Shown here one piece after another: positions 22,401 to 34,053 of a stretch of 64,000 nt of DNA. The DNA lies in contig OZ020244.1 in the NCBI GenBank assembly GCA_963971285.1, positions 31,806,001 to 31,870,000 of the forward strand, read 5' to 3'. The first letter of the stretch is position 1. Every line of letters begins with the position of its first letter. The notes beneath the pieces are model-generated. The model ran no database searches, was not told where the DNA came from, and worked only from the letters and a program-made list of their open reading frames with translations. The position numbers and the translations under genes were made by a program. Origin of the DNA: Astropecten irregularis. Lineage: Eukaryota > Echinodermata > Asteroidea > Paxillosida > Astropectinidae.

Positions 22401-25400
22401 TTCAGTGTGGGTCTAGTAAAGTGTGTACTGCACTAGTCAGGCTGTCTAGTGATTTCAGTGTGGGTCTAGTAAAGTGTGTACTGCACTAGTCAGGCTGTCT
22501 AGTGATTTCAGTGTGGGTCTAGTAAAGTGTGTACTGCACTAGTCAGGCTGTCTAGTGATTTCAGTGTGGGTCTAGTAAAGTGTGTACTGCACTAGTCAGG
22601 CTGTCTAGTGATTTCAGTGTGGGTCTAGTAAAGTGTGTACTGCACTAGTCAGGCTGTCTAGTGATTTCAGTGTGGGTCTAGTAAAGTGTGTACTGCACTA
22701 GTCAGGCTGTCTAGTGATTTCAGTGTGGGTCTAGTAAAGTGTGTACTGCACTAGTCAGGCTGTCTAGTGATTTCAGTGTGGGTCTAGTAAAGTGTGTACT
22801 GCACTAGTCAGGCTGTCTAGTGATTTCAGTGTGGGTCTAGTAAAGTGTGTACTGCACTAGTCAGGCTCTCTAGTGATTTTGTTTTCTATGCACAATTAAA
22901 ATAGTGGCTAAATTGATGATTTCTTTTATACAATATTGCATACAATTACAGTTTTCCAACATGTATGTACATGAATGCCACAGTTCTAGTGAAAAAGGTT
23001 CAGGTCTAGTAGTAAAATCATTCAATTACTAGACCTGCTGCCGAGAGTTTTTTTTTTTCACGAAATTCAAGCCATGAAAGGCCACAAAAAGGCCTTTATA
23101 CAGGGTGTCCCAAAAAAAACCTGCAACACTTGTGTCGAGAACTATTATATAAAAATTAAACTGTTTATCACTTCAAGATTCAGATAAGTGATACAGCTAT
23201 GTCTTGGCTATCACCAAGTAGAATTTGAGCAAAATTTGACAAAAATTGAGTAAAAAAACAAAGACTGAATTTCCCAACCTCAAAACCCGATTTTCATCTT
23301 TCTCTCATACACATTATGTGTGTATTGACCACTATGCGTGTTATCCTTTCAAATTTGTTTTTAAGCAGTACTCTTTCAATTGGTCATATTTTTGCCGATT
23401 TCAGCCCGATTTTGTTTAAATTTTACATGGTGATAGCCAAGACATGGTTGTATCACATATCTGAATCTTGAAGTGATAAACAGTTCAATTTTAACATACT
23501 GGGTCCCGACACAATGTTGTGTTTTTTCTGGGACACCCTGTATTCCTTGGTCTTGGCCTCAGTGTCTCCCAAAAATGGTCCCAAGACAATTTGATTTTCC
23601 GATGGAAGTGCCCCTTACAAAATGGGCCTCCCTGTTCAAGGATGTCATTTCAGACCTGCAATGAGCATGCAGTGATTTTTTTAATTTAACAGCAAAAAAA
23701 TGCTGAGGCTACTTACACGACATGGCTCTCTCCTTCAAAGATGCCCTCGGCAAAAATGAGAACAGCCTTAACAATGGTGTCATTTGTAGTGGAAACTGAT
23801 AACTCCACGTGAGGCTGAAACAGACAATATAAAATGAAGAATGACTTGATGAACACTTGGTGAAATAGGTGAAAATTTGGTGAACCAAAAATGATGCAGG
23901 TCTTTTATATAGCATTTCTTCACATAGAGAACCTCAATATATAAAACAATGTAGTACTATTAAATGTAGTATCATACTTTGGTTTTTGTCAAAGAAGTAC
24001 AGATTCATGAGCAGAAAATATCAAGGGAGATACAGTCACAGTCATCTGTGAAAATTTCAGTCTCATACGATGTCCACTTTTTGAGAAAATCGTGAAAAAC
24101 GGCCACAGTATTTCTTAAGTCTTTTCTCTTTTATTTTTGATCTTTTAAAAGATCAAAAAGATTTCCGGTCGTTGTTTGACTAATTGCTGGATAAATACAC
24201 CATTTCAGACGGAAAAATTTGAACGGTAGGTTTCTACCACCACCATCTTCATACCCTGTAAGTTATACGTAAATCTGTGAACATTTCTGTTTTGGTTTCT
24301 TACCAAAGTATGATACTACCTTTAAGCCCCACCCCCATGGCAGTATCCCAACAGTCTTGATTTGCATCAGACATGGATCCACAATTGTCATGTGTGCTAT
24401 GAGAGAAACTCAGTGGAACATTGAACATTCTGCAAACAATTTATTGCCCTTCAACCACGTAGATAACCACTTCACTATTAAAGTGCCTTTTAAGCACACA
24501 TGAAACAAAATCATGCACTGGCTCAGGTGGGATTCGAACCCATGACCTCCTGCTTACTAATGCAGATGCCATACCTGCTAGGCCATCAAGCTAGCTGGGG
24601 TCAGCAGAGTGAATCGAATCCCTTATCAGTTATAATTGATTTATTCGTGGAGGAGATATAACAATGCAAACAATTTTGAACATTTTGTTGATCATAACTC
24701 CCCAGGGAGTCAATAGCAAGAATGGGAGGATTACATATGAAAATAAAGGTAACGTTTTTTTTGCCATCAATAATGATAATGGACACTTATAATGCGCCTG
24801 TATCCGCCAAGCATGACGCTCATAGCGCAAATCATTTATTATCCCTGGTCATTAGGCCATAACTTACACTCCTGAAACCCTCTCAACTCACTGGGGAGTA
24901 TACAGCCCTGGCAGACGTATTCAGCGCACAGAGGCTAATCAAACCACAAAGCCATCTCTACCCTCGCAGGTACCCATTTACACCTGGTTGAAGAGGAGCA
25001 ATATGTGACAAAGCATCTTGCCCAAGGACGCAAGCACCATTAACCCATGGCTGGATTTGAACCCACAATCTGCAGATTGACCACTTTGAGTCCAATACGC
25101 CAGACCAATAGGCCACAGCACCCCACATATAAATGTGCATCTATGCTCAAGGATTCATTGCTCAAGTGCTGGGAAATCTATACCTGGGGCCGATTTCATA
25201 AAGCTCTGCAACGCGTTGCAACTTGATTTGCGACGCATCTTAGCTGCGACGCATCGCATAGATGCAATGAATCCATAGAGTATGGATGCGTATTAACTCT
25301 GCGACGTGTCGTACGTTTGATGAAATTAGACCTAGCTGTAATGCTCACCTGCTTGTTGGTATCTCCAGGATTGACCATGAGTGAGGTCTGAAGCTGAGTG

Positions 25401-28400
25401 TTGGCGGGTATGATGCCCATCTGAGCCTTGTCCAGTTCTCCCATACCGGATGGACGCTGCGCTTGACCAGCCTGTCAATGAAAACATACCGGTACTTAAA
25501 TACAGTCAGCTCTTTCGTTAGAAAAAAATACTGGGAAGTCAAAATTGAAACCAATCTTTCAATCAAACTTTTTTTTTAATTCTTGCTTTCCACTTTTATT
25601 ACAACACAGGCCTAAACTGAGCCCATTTTGTGGAATTGTACACAAAACCACCAATGCCACGCTTTAATATACAAGTTATAAAGTATTTTACAACATATCA
25701 CACAGATTATTTCATGAAAATTTCTTCCTGAGAAAGTCTGTGACTTGGAACAATTCGTGGCATAGGAGCTATGCTATGTAATCAAGTCCAGTACACGTAG
25801 TTGTCGTACACGGAGGACAATAACAGACTGTTTGGTGAAATGGACTGCTAGGCTTTTTTCAAGTAATTAACATAGCTGGCTCCAGTTATAACAAGAGTCA
25901 ACACAAGAGATACTCCAGCTGTAAAATACATTTAGGGGGGATCGAGGGATGGAAATCTGACTGAACCAATACTAGTATCTGTTCTCAATCTTATATACTG
26001 CAGCTGCTGTCATGGCCGCATGTGAAAACTCAATGTCATAGCAAAACAAGACTTTGGATAAGTCTTACCTTGCCATTTTCCATTTCAAGCCACAGCCAAA
26101 AGGAACTTTGGATACAGTCTTACCTTGGCATTTTCCTCGTAGTTCTTGAGCTCCAGCAGAAGGTTCTGTTTCCTCTGGCTGAGTTCCCTGATGGTCTCCT
26201 GTTCCACATTGGTGTCCATCAGATTCCCCTTCTGATCCTGCGATGCTGGGAGGTAGCCACGCACTACGGACATCAAACAGAATTTTGTATAACAGTCTTA
26301 GGGATAGCAATTTGGGGATCAGCAGCCCATTACACTAAACTTCAAATGTTGCATAACTTACACAACATTTTCCTGACATGGTTGCACAAGTTATGCCCAT
26401 TTCACGAAATGTACGCATCATTTGTACGTTGCGTAAGTTACGCAATATTTCGTGAAATCGGCTTCAGCAACTACTACAAGCATAGTGGTGACGTCGTGGT
26501 GATTTGGGCTTGAATTCTATAAAGGAAATGATATTTTGTTCAAACAGTAGGTTGTAAATCAAACTTGTTATTTCAAATTTAAACAACTTTACTGTTTATC
26601 ATTGAAATAAAAACCAAAAAAAGGGAAATTTCCAGGAGCAGGATTTGAACCTGTTACCCCCGAAATACTGTGCCGATGCTCCACCAACTGATTATTGCCA
26701 TTGCCTGGCTGTCTAGATTGGATTTATCTTGCTAGATTTGCAGACTATGGGTTGCATACAAAGCAGAAGAAGCTCTACTAAGTATACTATCCCGCCAAAT
26801 GTCGGTCGTGTCCCAGATTGTCCGTTAGGAGACTTTTGAGAACCGGTCTTCATGTCTTGATGACCGGTTCTCAAAAGTCTCCCATTATCTTTGTATATTA
26901 TAGTATTTATTCTTGCCTATTAACACATAGTGAGACCAGATTTCGTATGTCAGCAAAGGTTAGGGCGACCATGGTACATCAGGAGATATTTGGTGGTCGT
27001 CATAGCTACCTTTTAAGACACTTTTTTGCTGTAAACAGAGAGAATGCTCTCAATATGAACGCAAATGTTTCCTTGCGTTATAAGTTACTTATAACGCAAT
27101 AAAAAAAAAATAATACACTATTACAGAATTGATAATCTCACCCTCTCCCTCAACAGAACAGCAGATGAGCTCGCTGTTACCATCCATTCTATAGTCTCCT
27201 TCTACAATACCGGCGACCGATGAGGACAGGTTGTCCTTGAAGATGACCTCACCAGTGCGGTCACTACGGGCGTCCACCTATTGCAATGGAGACATGGTTC
27301 GAGAAAGTGACCAGAAAGAAATCAAAAGAAACAGTTTCAAGGTCAAATAAGAAATCTTGGAAAAAGAAAAATGTATCCTCTTTGAGTGATCCCCCATGTA
27401 CCGTCCCAGCATTGCCGCGTGTATCATTGAAACAATCCTTGGGGTATGGCGGTACATGTGTGGTTTATGGCTTCTGACAGCCAAACTAACACAGATAGTT
27501 CACTATTGGGGTCACCACCAATGTAGGGCTGGATGGCTCAGCTGGTAGAGTGCATGTACCGCATTCAAGAGGTTCACTTTTCAAAAAGAAAAATAATTTG
27601 TTTTGCTTTTCTAAGCTATTTGGAAACATTGGAAAACAATTCATGAATCGTAGGTTCTGTTTTGTTCAAATTCTTATGACTTACAACCAAACTGCAAATT
27701 TAACATTGCTGCAATTTATTTACCTTGCCGTTACTCCAGCCAGTAATCAGCTCTGGTACCCCGTCTCCATTCAAGTCAAAACTGTGTATGCTTATAGCCT
27801 GGTTCTTGGACTGTGTAGAAAGGGTAAGATTAAAAACAGTTCATTATTTTAGGATCTGACAAATTTAAGAAATCTGAAACGTCTACTACTATGCATTCTG
27901 CTGTTCGCAAATCAATGTTAGGCATAGATGATAAGATTTAGTTTCAATTTTTGCAATTATTTTTCATAAACGTGTTTTATGATTCAACCGAATTCTCTCC
28001 AACAGGCAGGATAGTGTCGCATTTAAATCTGAAGAATGGAATAAATATCAAATCTGTAAAAACAAAAGTTATCAACTAGAATAGCGAAGCTGTTATGGCT
28101 CGCTGCAGCCTCGCTGCAGTTACAAACATTATAGCATTTAGCAAATTAAAAAATATATAACAGCAGAATGAAGCACAAGAATTCCTATCTAAATGTAGTA
28201 ACCTCAGCAGTGCTACAAAGCTTGAAATTCCGAGCCATACATGCACAATGTAAGATTTGATGATTAACATGTACACCCATGCCCCTCACACAGCCCTAAA
28301 CTTAAAAGACCAAATCATCAACATTTTTAAACAATAGAAACAACTTCAAAATTTTTCATTGATGATAATAACAACATTGTTTTGGACAACAGAACAATGG

Positions 28401-31400
28401 CTTGAGACTAAAACTGTGTATGACACAAACTGTGTATGAAATTGGGCTTCAAGCACATACTAAAAAACTTTCACATTTCACGCGGATGGATGGAAAAACG
28501 GACTGACAAATTGGTAATACATAGACAAGCACTGCTTCACAGCAGCTCGCCAAAAATGATAGCATACCTTGATCCTCCAGTAGCGCGAGTTGTTTTCATA
28601 AACTCCTACAGTGCCATTGGCCAAGGCATAGCCAAATCGGTTGTTGGCCATTGAGCACAGTGCTGTAATTGCCTGTAATAGTACACAAATATTAACATTG
28701 GTAAATGTTTCCATATTACAGCAACAATGTTTGCTTTAAAGGTAGTATCATACTTTGGTAAGAAACCAAAACAGAAATATTCACAGATTTACGTATAACT
28801 TACAGGGTATGAAGATGGTGGTGGTAGAAACATACCGTTAAAATTTGTCCGCCTGATGAAGTGTATTTATCCAGAAATTAGTAAAACAACGACCGAATTT
28901 TTTTTGGATCTTTTAAAAGATCAAAAAACAAAACCAAAAAAAAAGACTTTATTGTGGCTGTTTTTCACTGTTTTCTCAAAAAGTGGCAAGTATGGGACTG
29001 AAATTTTGACAGATGATTGTTACTGTACGTCTTGATATTTTTGCCCATGAATCTGTATTTCTTTGATAAAAACCAAAGTATGATATTACCTTTAAACAAA
29101 TATAACAACTAGGGCAGGCACCCCAGGGTACACATTAGAGTGGTCCTAATATTTTCCTCCAATACATTCTGGTCTGACACCTTGGTCTATAAAGTTTAGG
29201 ATTCCGAACACAAAACCTCAAGGGTTCATATAAGTACATACGTCTATGGAGTTGTCGCCCTATTATAGCATTCACTCTGATTTTTGATCACATTTAGCTT
29301 TTTACTAGTACACTTATTTCACTCTTATCACACCAGCACATATCCACCACTTAAATTCTTAAACCACTTTGAATAGGCAACAAAGGCACCTGCAGTCTAT
29401 TCCCACAGTTTGCAGATTGTATTGTGGTATTCAGGATACCATACTTGCCACATTAAAAACCATGTGTGGTAAACTGTGGTATACATGTGGGTAATAGGGT
29501 TAATGTGCAATCACATGTGTAGTTAATGTGCCAGCTCTTAGCGACGCTGTCATAGCTAAAGAGTCATTACACAAAGGCAAGGCCAACCATTTATCTACTG
29601 GACAATGGGCAGACTAAAGACCGCAACTTTCAGAGACATGGAGTTGGGATTTTTCAGCAGTCGCCAGCCGAGGTGTTTTTAGCCAGCGCTATGGAACATT
29701 TTGAAAAAATAAGGCTCATTCAAAATTTCTGTCTAGAGCCAAATTGTTTAGCATCCAGTGCTCGGTACCCAGCACTTCAGAACACAATCTCCATCATCTA
29801 CAACTCACATACCTCTGTTTCTGTCATTTCTGAGATGATCTCGTCATTCTTGAAGACGCGTATGTCAAAGTCTTCCGAGCCAACAATCAGCTCTTGTGCC
29901 CCGTCGTTGGTGACATCGCAAAGGACAAGAGAACACACGTTGTCTCCGGTTACCTGGTTAAAGTCACCGACGACAACAACAGTTAACCATAAAATACTTG
30001 TAAAAGCCAACAAAAACTATATTATGCCACACTTAAATAATAATAATGCATAGTAAAATATGATAAATATTGTTTTATTGCCTATTATACAAAATGAAAA
30101 GTGTAATGATCAATTATAAAAAACCAAACAGGTGGCCTAAAGTTTCCCAAACTTCCACAGCAGCCTTTACTAGCTAGGCCGCATAATAAATTTTGGAAAA
30201 GGTCTTCAGCATTTTATTGGTGAGAATGTTGGTTTGTTGTGGATAGAAATGTTTACATTGTGTGATCCGACACTTACCGTCCAGAAAACATCGTTGCCCT
30301 CATGATCAAAGCCCTGTAGTGAGCAGTTGCCCCCTATGATGGCCAGTGGAGACGCAATGTCTGCTAGATGACCCACAGTAATTGCATTCACACCATCCGG
30401 TGCCTGTTAACATACAAAATGCAAGCATAATGTACAAAATAAAACGACAAGAAATATCTGAGCAGTTAAAGAGAATATCTTTCTTATGTGAGTGATGTTT
30501 GTCTCAAAAGCAGCGAAAACTCCCATTTTTTATCAATCTTATCCTTTATATTTTGAGGGGAAGAGGCAAAACAAATTCTCAAAAAAGAAGAAGAAAATTC
30601 TGAACAAATCCAAGGTTGATGCAACAGCAGAGAACTCCCATTTCTATGAAAAGAAACACTAAAACAGCAAATGCAATTTATAACATTGAAGGAATGGCAT
30701 GTGGCTATGTCTAGTGTTGGTTTACGACTATGTTATTACTCGAACATACGAACCACCAATTACCCGCACTGACCTGCACGCGTGTACATACATAAAGGCC
30801 TAATCAACACTCAAAACCCACTTGTTTGATCAAGCTTATTGAATGTTTTAGTAGATTCAGTATAGTTTTTGTAAAATGTTTGTTCTTCTGAGTATTGTAA
30901 TGTCATTATAATGCGCTTAGAAATTCGGTAATTTAAGCGCTAGGCCAATATCAATGTAATTTGTTATTCTAGTCTCATTTACTTTGTATCCACAGTCTCA
31001 GCGTACATGAGTGTACATTCTAAACCCATTGAATGATAATCTATGTATGGTTGATGATAAAACCTACATTTCATACAAGACAATAGATATGACAGCAGAG
31101 GTCCAGCACTTTGAGATCATCCTCATTAGTCATTATGTGTCCTAACAATCCACTTACATCTTTGTAGAACACATCCGTGTTATTCTGGACGTCATAAGCC
31201 AGCAAATTGGTCTGCGTTCCCACCATGAGGATGTCGTTGACTCCGATGGAGTCCAGTGACCCGGCACACACCGCGCTGACCTTTTGATTGATGCTCAAGA
31301 GACTAATGTCCGAATCGACGCTGGTCTCGGTCGCACGGCCCGCAGTCTGAGCCATCCTCGTGTGTGGGTTATGGACAAAAACCTGGTAAGACACATTAAA

Positions 31401-32576
31401 CAAGGCCAATAAAAAGATATCCAATAAGTAAATGGACTTTAAAGGTAGTATCATACTTTGGTTTTTATCAAAGAAATGCAGATTCATGGGCAAAAATATC
31501 AAGGAAGATACAGTAACAGTCATCTGTGAAATTTATTTGAGAAAACAGTGAAAAACAGGGCAGTCTTTTCCCTTTTATTTTTGATCTTTTAAAAGATCAA
31601 AAAGATTGTCGGTCCTTGTTTTAATCTTTTCTGGATAAATACAGCATTTCAGGCGGAAACGTTTTAACGGTATGATTCTACCACCACAATCTCAATACCC
31701 TGTATTAAAGTTATACGTAAATCTGTGAACATTTCTGTTTTGGTTTCTTATCAAAGTATGATACTACCTTTAAGTCCTTAAAATCTGACTGCATTAGTTT
31801 CAGTCATCATAAAAGTATACAGAGCAAATTGATGCAATATCCAAGGAAGATGCTAGTACATGTAGTAGTAGCACAAGCAATACTGCCAATCAAAGAAACA
31901 GCATACAGGGATGTGACTTTTCATTCAGTATGAAATCATCAGATACAGTAAACCACAAGGGAAACTTTTTAATTATCTGATAAGATCAATTTGAGAGGTC
32001 TAGCTTGAAAGTGAACGAAGAAAAATTGACTGGAACGGGATTCAAACCATGCAGTGACCCAATGAATACCGTACCAGAGCTCTACCAACTGAGCTCAGTA
32101 TCCAGGGGCTACTTTCACGAAGCACTAAAATTGATCTTAAGCGTGAATTCATCTTAATTGCTAAGCAACGTGTGATGTCACAATACAAATCACTATGGTG
32201 ATACTGAACAACTCATCTTAAGATTAATCTTTGTGCTTTGTGAAATCCAGCCCAGGCCTATGTTGACGGTGTCCCTAATAGTAAATTATCTTTGTTCGTT
32301 TGGCAGTCGGAAGCCATGTAACCACGGCACATACCACTCAGAAATTTGGCTATCATTACTCAGCATTTCAACAAAATGAATGTCGCCAGCAAGAGACTCA
32401 ATAGTGCGTTTCTTCGAGCCAAAGCAGAGAAATTATATCACGAACATAGGCCTATTTACCTTTCCCGCTGTGGTAGCTGCCGTAAGGTTGGGATGTTTGC
32501 CATCGTATTTACCCAGAGTCACCATGCGAGGATTAATCTTGTGATTCAACTTCAGGGTGAAGATTGGAACCAACAT
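13412..32576 (-). CDS. BBS2: Bardet-Biedl syndrome 2 protein (BBSome subunit)
   Basis: Seventeen coding exons on the minus strand: 32460-32576, 31158-31382, 30278-30403, 29813-29953, 28568-28672, 27724-27810, 27142-27277, 26124-26263, 25349-25471, 23717-23814, 20842-20949, 19605-19731, 19316-19444, 18362-18499, 17729-17841, 16532-16680, 13412-13512. They sum to 2163 bp, giving 720 aa plus stop (human BBS2 is 721). Landmarks: N-terminal [32 protein letters not shown] and [11 protein letters not shown] in the beta-propeller; [20 protein letters not shown] in the coiled coil; [18 protein letters not shown] and RQLPRFSMY in the GAE/platform region; [19 protein letters not shown] in the helical C-terminus. 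All junctions keep phase; the exon 11 donor is GTCTGA, less usual but GT. BBS2 is a core subunit of the BBSome, which carries membrane proteins through cilia. The introns are heavily loaded with repeats. Confidence 0.97.
13545..16110. repeat. 2.5 kb minisatellite, 55-bp unit of eleven pentamers
   Basis: BBS2 intron 16. The unit is built from GAGAC/TGAGA/CTAGA/CAAGA-type pentamers; one unit spans eleven of them (TGAGATGAGACAAGATGAAA, then AGAGACGAGACTAGAGAAGA, then TGAGACTAGACAAGA). About 45 copies with very low divergence in the middle and more irregular pentamers at both ends. Variants are mostly GAAGA/GGAGA swaps and rare 5- or 10-bp deletions. Strong purine/pyrimidine strand asymmetry. Open frames inside it are artefacts. 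Confidence 0.95.
16245..16410 (-). repeat. tRNA-derived SINE
   Basis: On the minus strand GGATAGCTCAGTTGGTAAGA (A box) and GGTTCGAATACCG (B box) with a tRNA-like body, then AGTCATTTTTGTTTTTG. Same family: 16905-17140 (-), 18535-18790 (-), 26610-26700 (-), 27395-27595 (+), 32000-32340 (-), 33250-33320 (-), 33410-33465 (+), 38640-38775 (-), 38975-39130 (+), 53160-53300 (-). Not functional tRNA genes: acceptor stems do not pair. Confidence 0.75.
16905..17140 (-). repeat. tRNA-derived SINE with 5' extension
   Basis: GGGCTGGATGGCTCAGTTGG, the B box GGTTCAATCCCCACTC and a head derived from CAGGTTGCAGCATTGCTGCG are present. The head is shared with 18535-18790 and 27395-27595, defining a longer subfamily. 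Confidence 0.75.
17223..17660. mobile_element. Mariner-like MITE (CAGGGTGTCCC ends), copy 2
   Basis: BBS2 intron 15. Same arms as 575-956 with a longer centre (ACACATTATGTGTGTATTGA). TA on both sides; the 5' end has lost one G. Confidence 0.8.
18535..18790 (-). repeat. tRNA-derived SINE with 5' extension
   Basis: BBS2 intron 13, immediately upstream of exon 14. Full copy of the longer subfamily with A and B boxes. Confidence 0.75.
19839..20198. mobile_element. TTAA-flanked MITE, full copy
   Basis: BBS2 intron 11. TTAA flanks, AGGTAATATCATACTTTGGT end, central TTTTAAAAGATC palindrome. Confidence 0.75.
20535..20721. mobile_element. Foldback MITE (GGCTGCGTTCGAGC)
   Basis: BBS2 intron 11. Ends GGCTGCGTTCGAGC / GCTCGAACGCAGCC; internal repeats of GAGTATACTCC. 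GC-rich compared with its surroundings. Confidence 0.7.
21066..22868. repeat. 1.8 kb minisatellite, 53-bp unit, ~34 copies
   Basis: BBS2 intron 10. Unit: GTCTAGTGATTTCAGTGTGG, GTCTAGTAAAGTGTGTACTG, CACTAGTCAGGCT. Copies are nearly identical; one variable site (GTTGG, GTCGG, GTGGG) shows two zones, mixed in the first ~600 bp and homogeneous GTGGG afterwards. No spacers, so not a CRISPR. The unit matches the terminal part of the hAT-like element at 55294-55574. Confidence 0.95.
22868..23075. repeat. hAT-like element remnant adjoining the 53-bp array
   Basis: Sequence after the last array unit (CTAGTGATTTTGTTTTCTATGCACAATT ... GTTCAGGTCTAGTAGTAAAA ... ACTAGACCTGCTG ... CACGAAATTCAAGCC) is the inverse of the element at 55294-55574. 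The array thus lies inside a copy of this element. Confidence 0.65.
23101..23540. mobile_element. Mariner-like MITE (CAGGGTGTCCC ends), copy 3
   Basis: BBS2 intron 10, directly downstream of the hAT-like remnant. Full length with TA flanks; arms closely match copy 2. Confidence 0.8.
23960..24325. mobile_element. TTAA-flanked MITE, full copy
   Basis: BBS2 intron 9. Central GATCTTTTAAAAGATC palindrome and intact right end ACCAAAGTATGATACTACCT. Confidence 0.78.
24455..24600 (-). repeat. Second tRNA-like SINE family (GGTGGGATTCGAACCC)
   Basis: GGGATTCGAACCCATGACCTCCTG with AGGCCATCAAGCTAGC. Relatives: 44660-44770 (-), 6675-6810 and 8407-8540 (+), 1262-1317 fragment. The CTTCACC..ACGT.GATGAGCAC tail is shared. 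Confidence 0.6.
24878..25130 (-). repeat. Third SINE-like family, copy 1
   Basis: GGTACCCATTTACACCTGGT, AGAGGAGCAATATGTGACAA and CATGGCTGGATTTGAACCCA (B-box-like). A second copy at 59009-59340 in PPM1H intron 6 carries a duplicated 3' part. Confidence 0.65.
25187..25330. repeat. CGATTTCAT-type foldback, GCGACGCATC core
   Basis: BBS2 intron 9. Starts GGGGCCGATTTCATAAAGC; core repeats of TTGCGACGCATC inverted around 25260. Confidence 0.55.
26320..26470. repeat. CGATTTCAC-type foldback, GCGTAAGTTACGC core
   Basis: BBS2 intron 7. Ends in TATTTCGTGAAATCGGCTTC with inverted ACGTTGCGTAAGTTACGCAA-type arms. Confidence 0.55.
26825..26886. mobile_element. Short foldback MITE (GAGACTTTTGAGAACCGGTC)
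   Basis: Near-perfect hairpin of two ~27-bp arms, the minimal member of the family nested at 36709. Confidence 0.65.
27395..27595 (+). repeat. tRNA-derived SINE, antisense to BBS2
   Basis: BBS2 intron 6. GTACCGTCCCAGCATTGC head, then AGGGCTGGATGGCTCAGCTG and TAGAGTGCATGTACCG; the B-box part is truncated. Confidence 0.65.
28736..29095. mobile_element. TTAA-flanked MITE, full copy
   Basis: BBS2 intron 4. Same family in inverted orientation relative to 23960-24325. Confidence 0.78.
31439..31773. mobile_element. TTAA-flanked MITE, full copy
   Basis: BBS2 intron 1. Both ends match AGGTAGTATCATACTTTGGT closely. Confidence 0.78.
32000..32340 (-). repeat. tRNA-derived SINE interrupted by a MITE
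   Basis: SINE halves at 32000-32106 and 32256-32340 are separated by a foldback at 32107-32255 (GGGGCTACTTTCACGAAGC ... GCTTTGTGAAATCCAGCCC). The insertion lies near the A box, so the MITE is younger than this SINE copy. Confidence 0.7.
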
Positions 32577-33560
32577 CTTGATGAAGGATGACCTGAGCTC
32601 CACCTCCAGATGATGTCAGCGACGAAAATCACCTGATGAAACAAACACACATATCCAAAACGATAAAAAATCTCTTATCTAACAACACAAGGAATAAACT
32701 GAGCACTGCAAACTGGAAAATTGATAGAATGCTTGGATGGAGTTAGGTGGGCATGACACGTTTTGATCCTAGCAGGAACAAAGATCAAAACGTGTGATCC
32801 TGCTAGGGTCAAAACGCATTAGGCCCTCCAGCCCCTCCTAACTTTGAGCATCTATTACAGTTGGTTGTATTTCCCTTGTGGAGAATATTCAAATTCTACC
32901 AATGACATACTACAACTAGACTTGGAGCCACATCACAGCACAGACTGACAGAGACTGTCTGAGTCTGTCTAACGTTAGTCCTAATTTGTCCATTTTCTGT
33001 GACTGGGGGAGAGAGCCATCCGACGTAGGTGTGGCCTAACTAAAAAACTTACAACCGCCTACATACGTGGTCTGTTTTATAGCTCCATGGTCTAACGCTA
33101 GTAGTACTAAACGCTAGTACTAGTAGTACTAAACGCTAGGCCTAACGTTAGGCCCCTACTACTACACCCCCTAAAGGGCCTAATTAAATTAAAATAAAAA
33201 ATATCAAATAACCACAAGGGAAACTGACGTGACTGGTTAACTTAAAGCCAAGTCAATAAAAAGTGAACGGAGGAAAATTGACAGGAGCAGGATATTCGAA
33301 CCAGTGCCAGCTGGCCAATCAGTGAAATTCTACCTCCATGGTGTAGACCACCTCCATGGTAATGGTTAGACTAGTCAGGTAGCGCAGGTAAGACAAGACT
33401 GTGCGCGAGTGCCGGTATTCCGGAGGTCGCTAGTTCGAATCCCGCTCCAGTCAATTTCCGAGTTAAAATTAAAAATCCTAACGCGTTACACAAATACGAA
33501 ATAAATAGGCCATCAACAGTGACTCACGTTTGATACATGAAAACTCTCAAATGTGGATTT
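32577..33560 (-). promoter_or_regulatory. BBS2: Probable BBS2 5'UTR with an upstream non-coding exon
   Basis: Just upstream of the BBS2 start, on the minus strand, a good acceptor (TTTCATCAG) ends at 32633, so 32577-32632 would be the 5'UTR part of the ATG exon. A strong donor (AAC then GTGAGTC) lies at 33527. This suggests a non-coding first exon ending at 33528, putting the start of transcription close to the RIBC2 promoter. The sequence between contains SINE fragments. This is inferred from splice-site quality alone. Confidence 0.4.
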
Positions 33561-34053
33561 TCCCCTGCAGGCAAGTTTGGTTTTTTTTTTAATTAGAGCA
33601 TCGCGACTTTTGCACTCTGCAGCATGCAGTGTGTGCTTAGCGCATTCATTCTCCGTGCTTCAGCGATTCTTCCAAAAAGCTCGCAAGAAAATATTGCATG
33701 TCATCTTCAATCATCAATAGAGGGCGCTCTAGCAAAATAGCGCCACCATCTTTTCTATTTAATTGATTGTTAGAAGGCCATTGTCCATTGGTCAAATTCG
33801 ATGAAAGGAATTTTGATATCCAATCAGCATTGGCGTACCTTAGGCCGAATGTTTACGTAGAAATGTTTTGGTGTTTATCGGATATGAACGTAGCAACGGC
33901 CCCTAGCAACTGTATAAAGCATGAAGTCCATTCACAAAAGCTAAATTCGCGCACAACATATACAATCCGTCAGAGGAAGGTGGAGCATACGATTTTCACC
34001 GTCCAAACTTTTCTTAAAATTCTGATAATAAGCGTCGCAAATAAGAACCGAAA
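33560..34053. promoter_or_regulatory. Likely bidirectional BBS2/RIBC2 ciliary promoter
   Basis: The space between two divergent ciliary genes holds two direct copies of TAGCAAC (33891-33897 and 33904-33910), the half-site bound by RFX factors (reverse complement GTTGCTA). It also has CCAAT motifs on both strands (about 33785-33840), TATAAA at 33913-33918 about 135 bp before the RIBC2 start, and an AGAGGGCGCT motif at 33719-33728. A full palindromic X-box is not present, so RFX control is inferred. Confidence 0.45.

Noticed and set aside
21066..22868. Possible CRISPR-like array (regular 53-bp repeat)
   Set aside because: Units abut directly with no variable spacers, and the locus is an animal intron; it is a minisatellite.
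33891..33910. Full palindromic X-box
   Set aside because: Only two direct TAGCAAC half-sites are present; the inverted partner is missing, so I report half-sites only.
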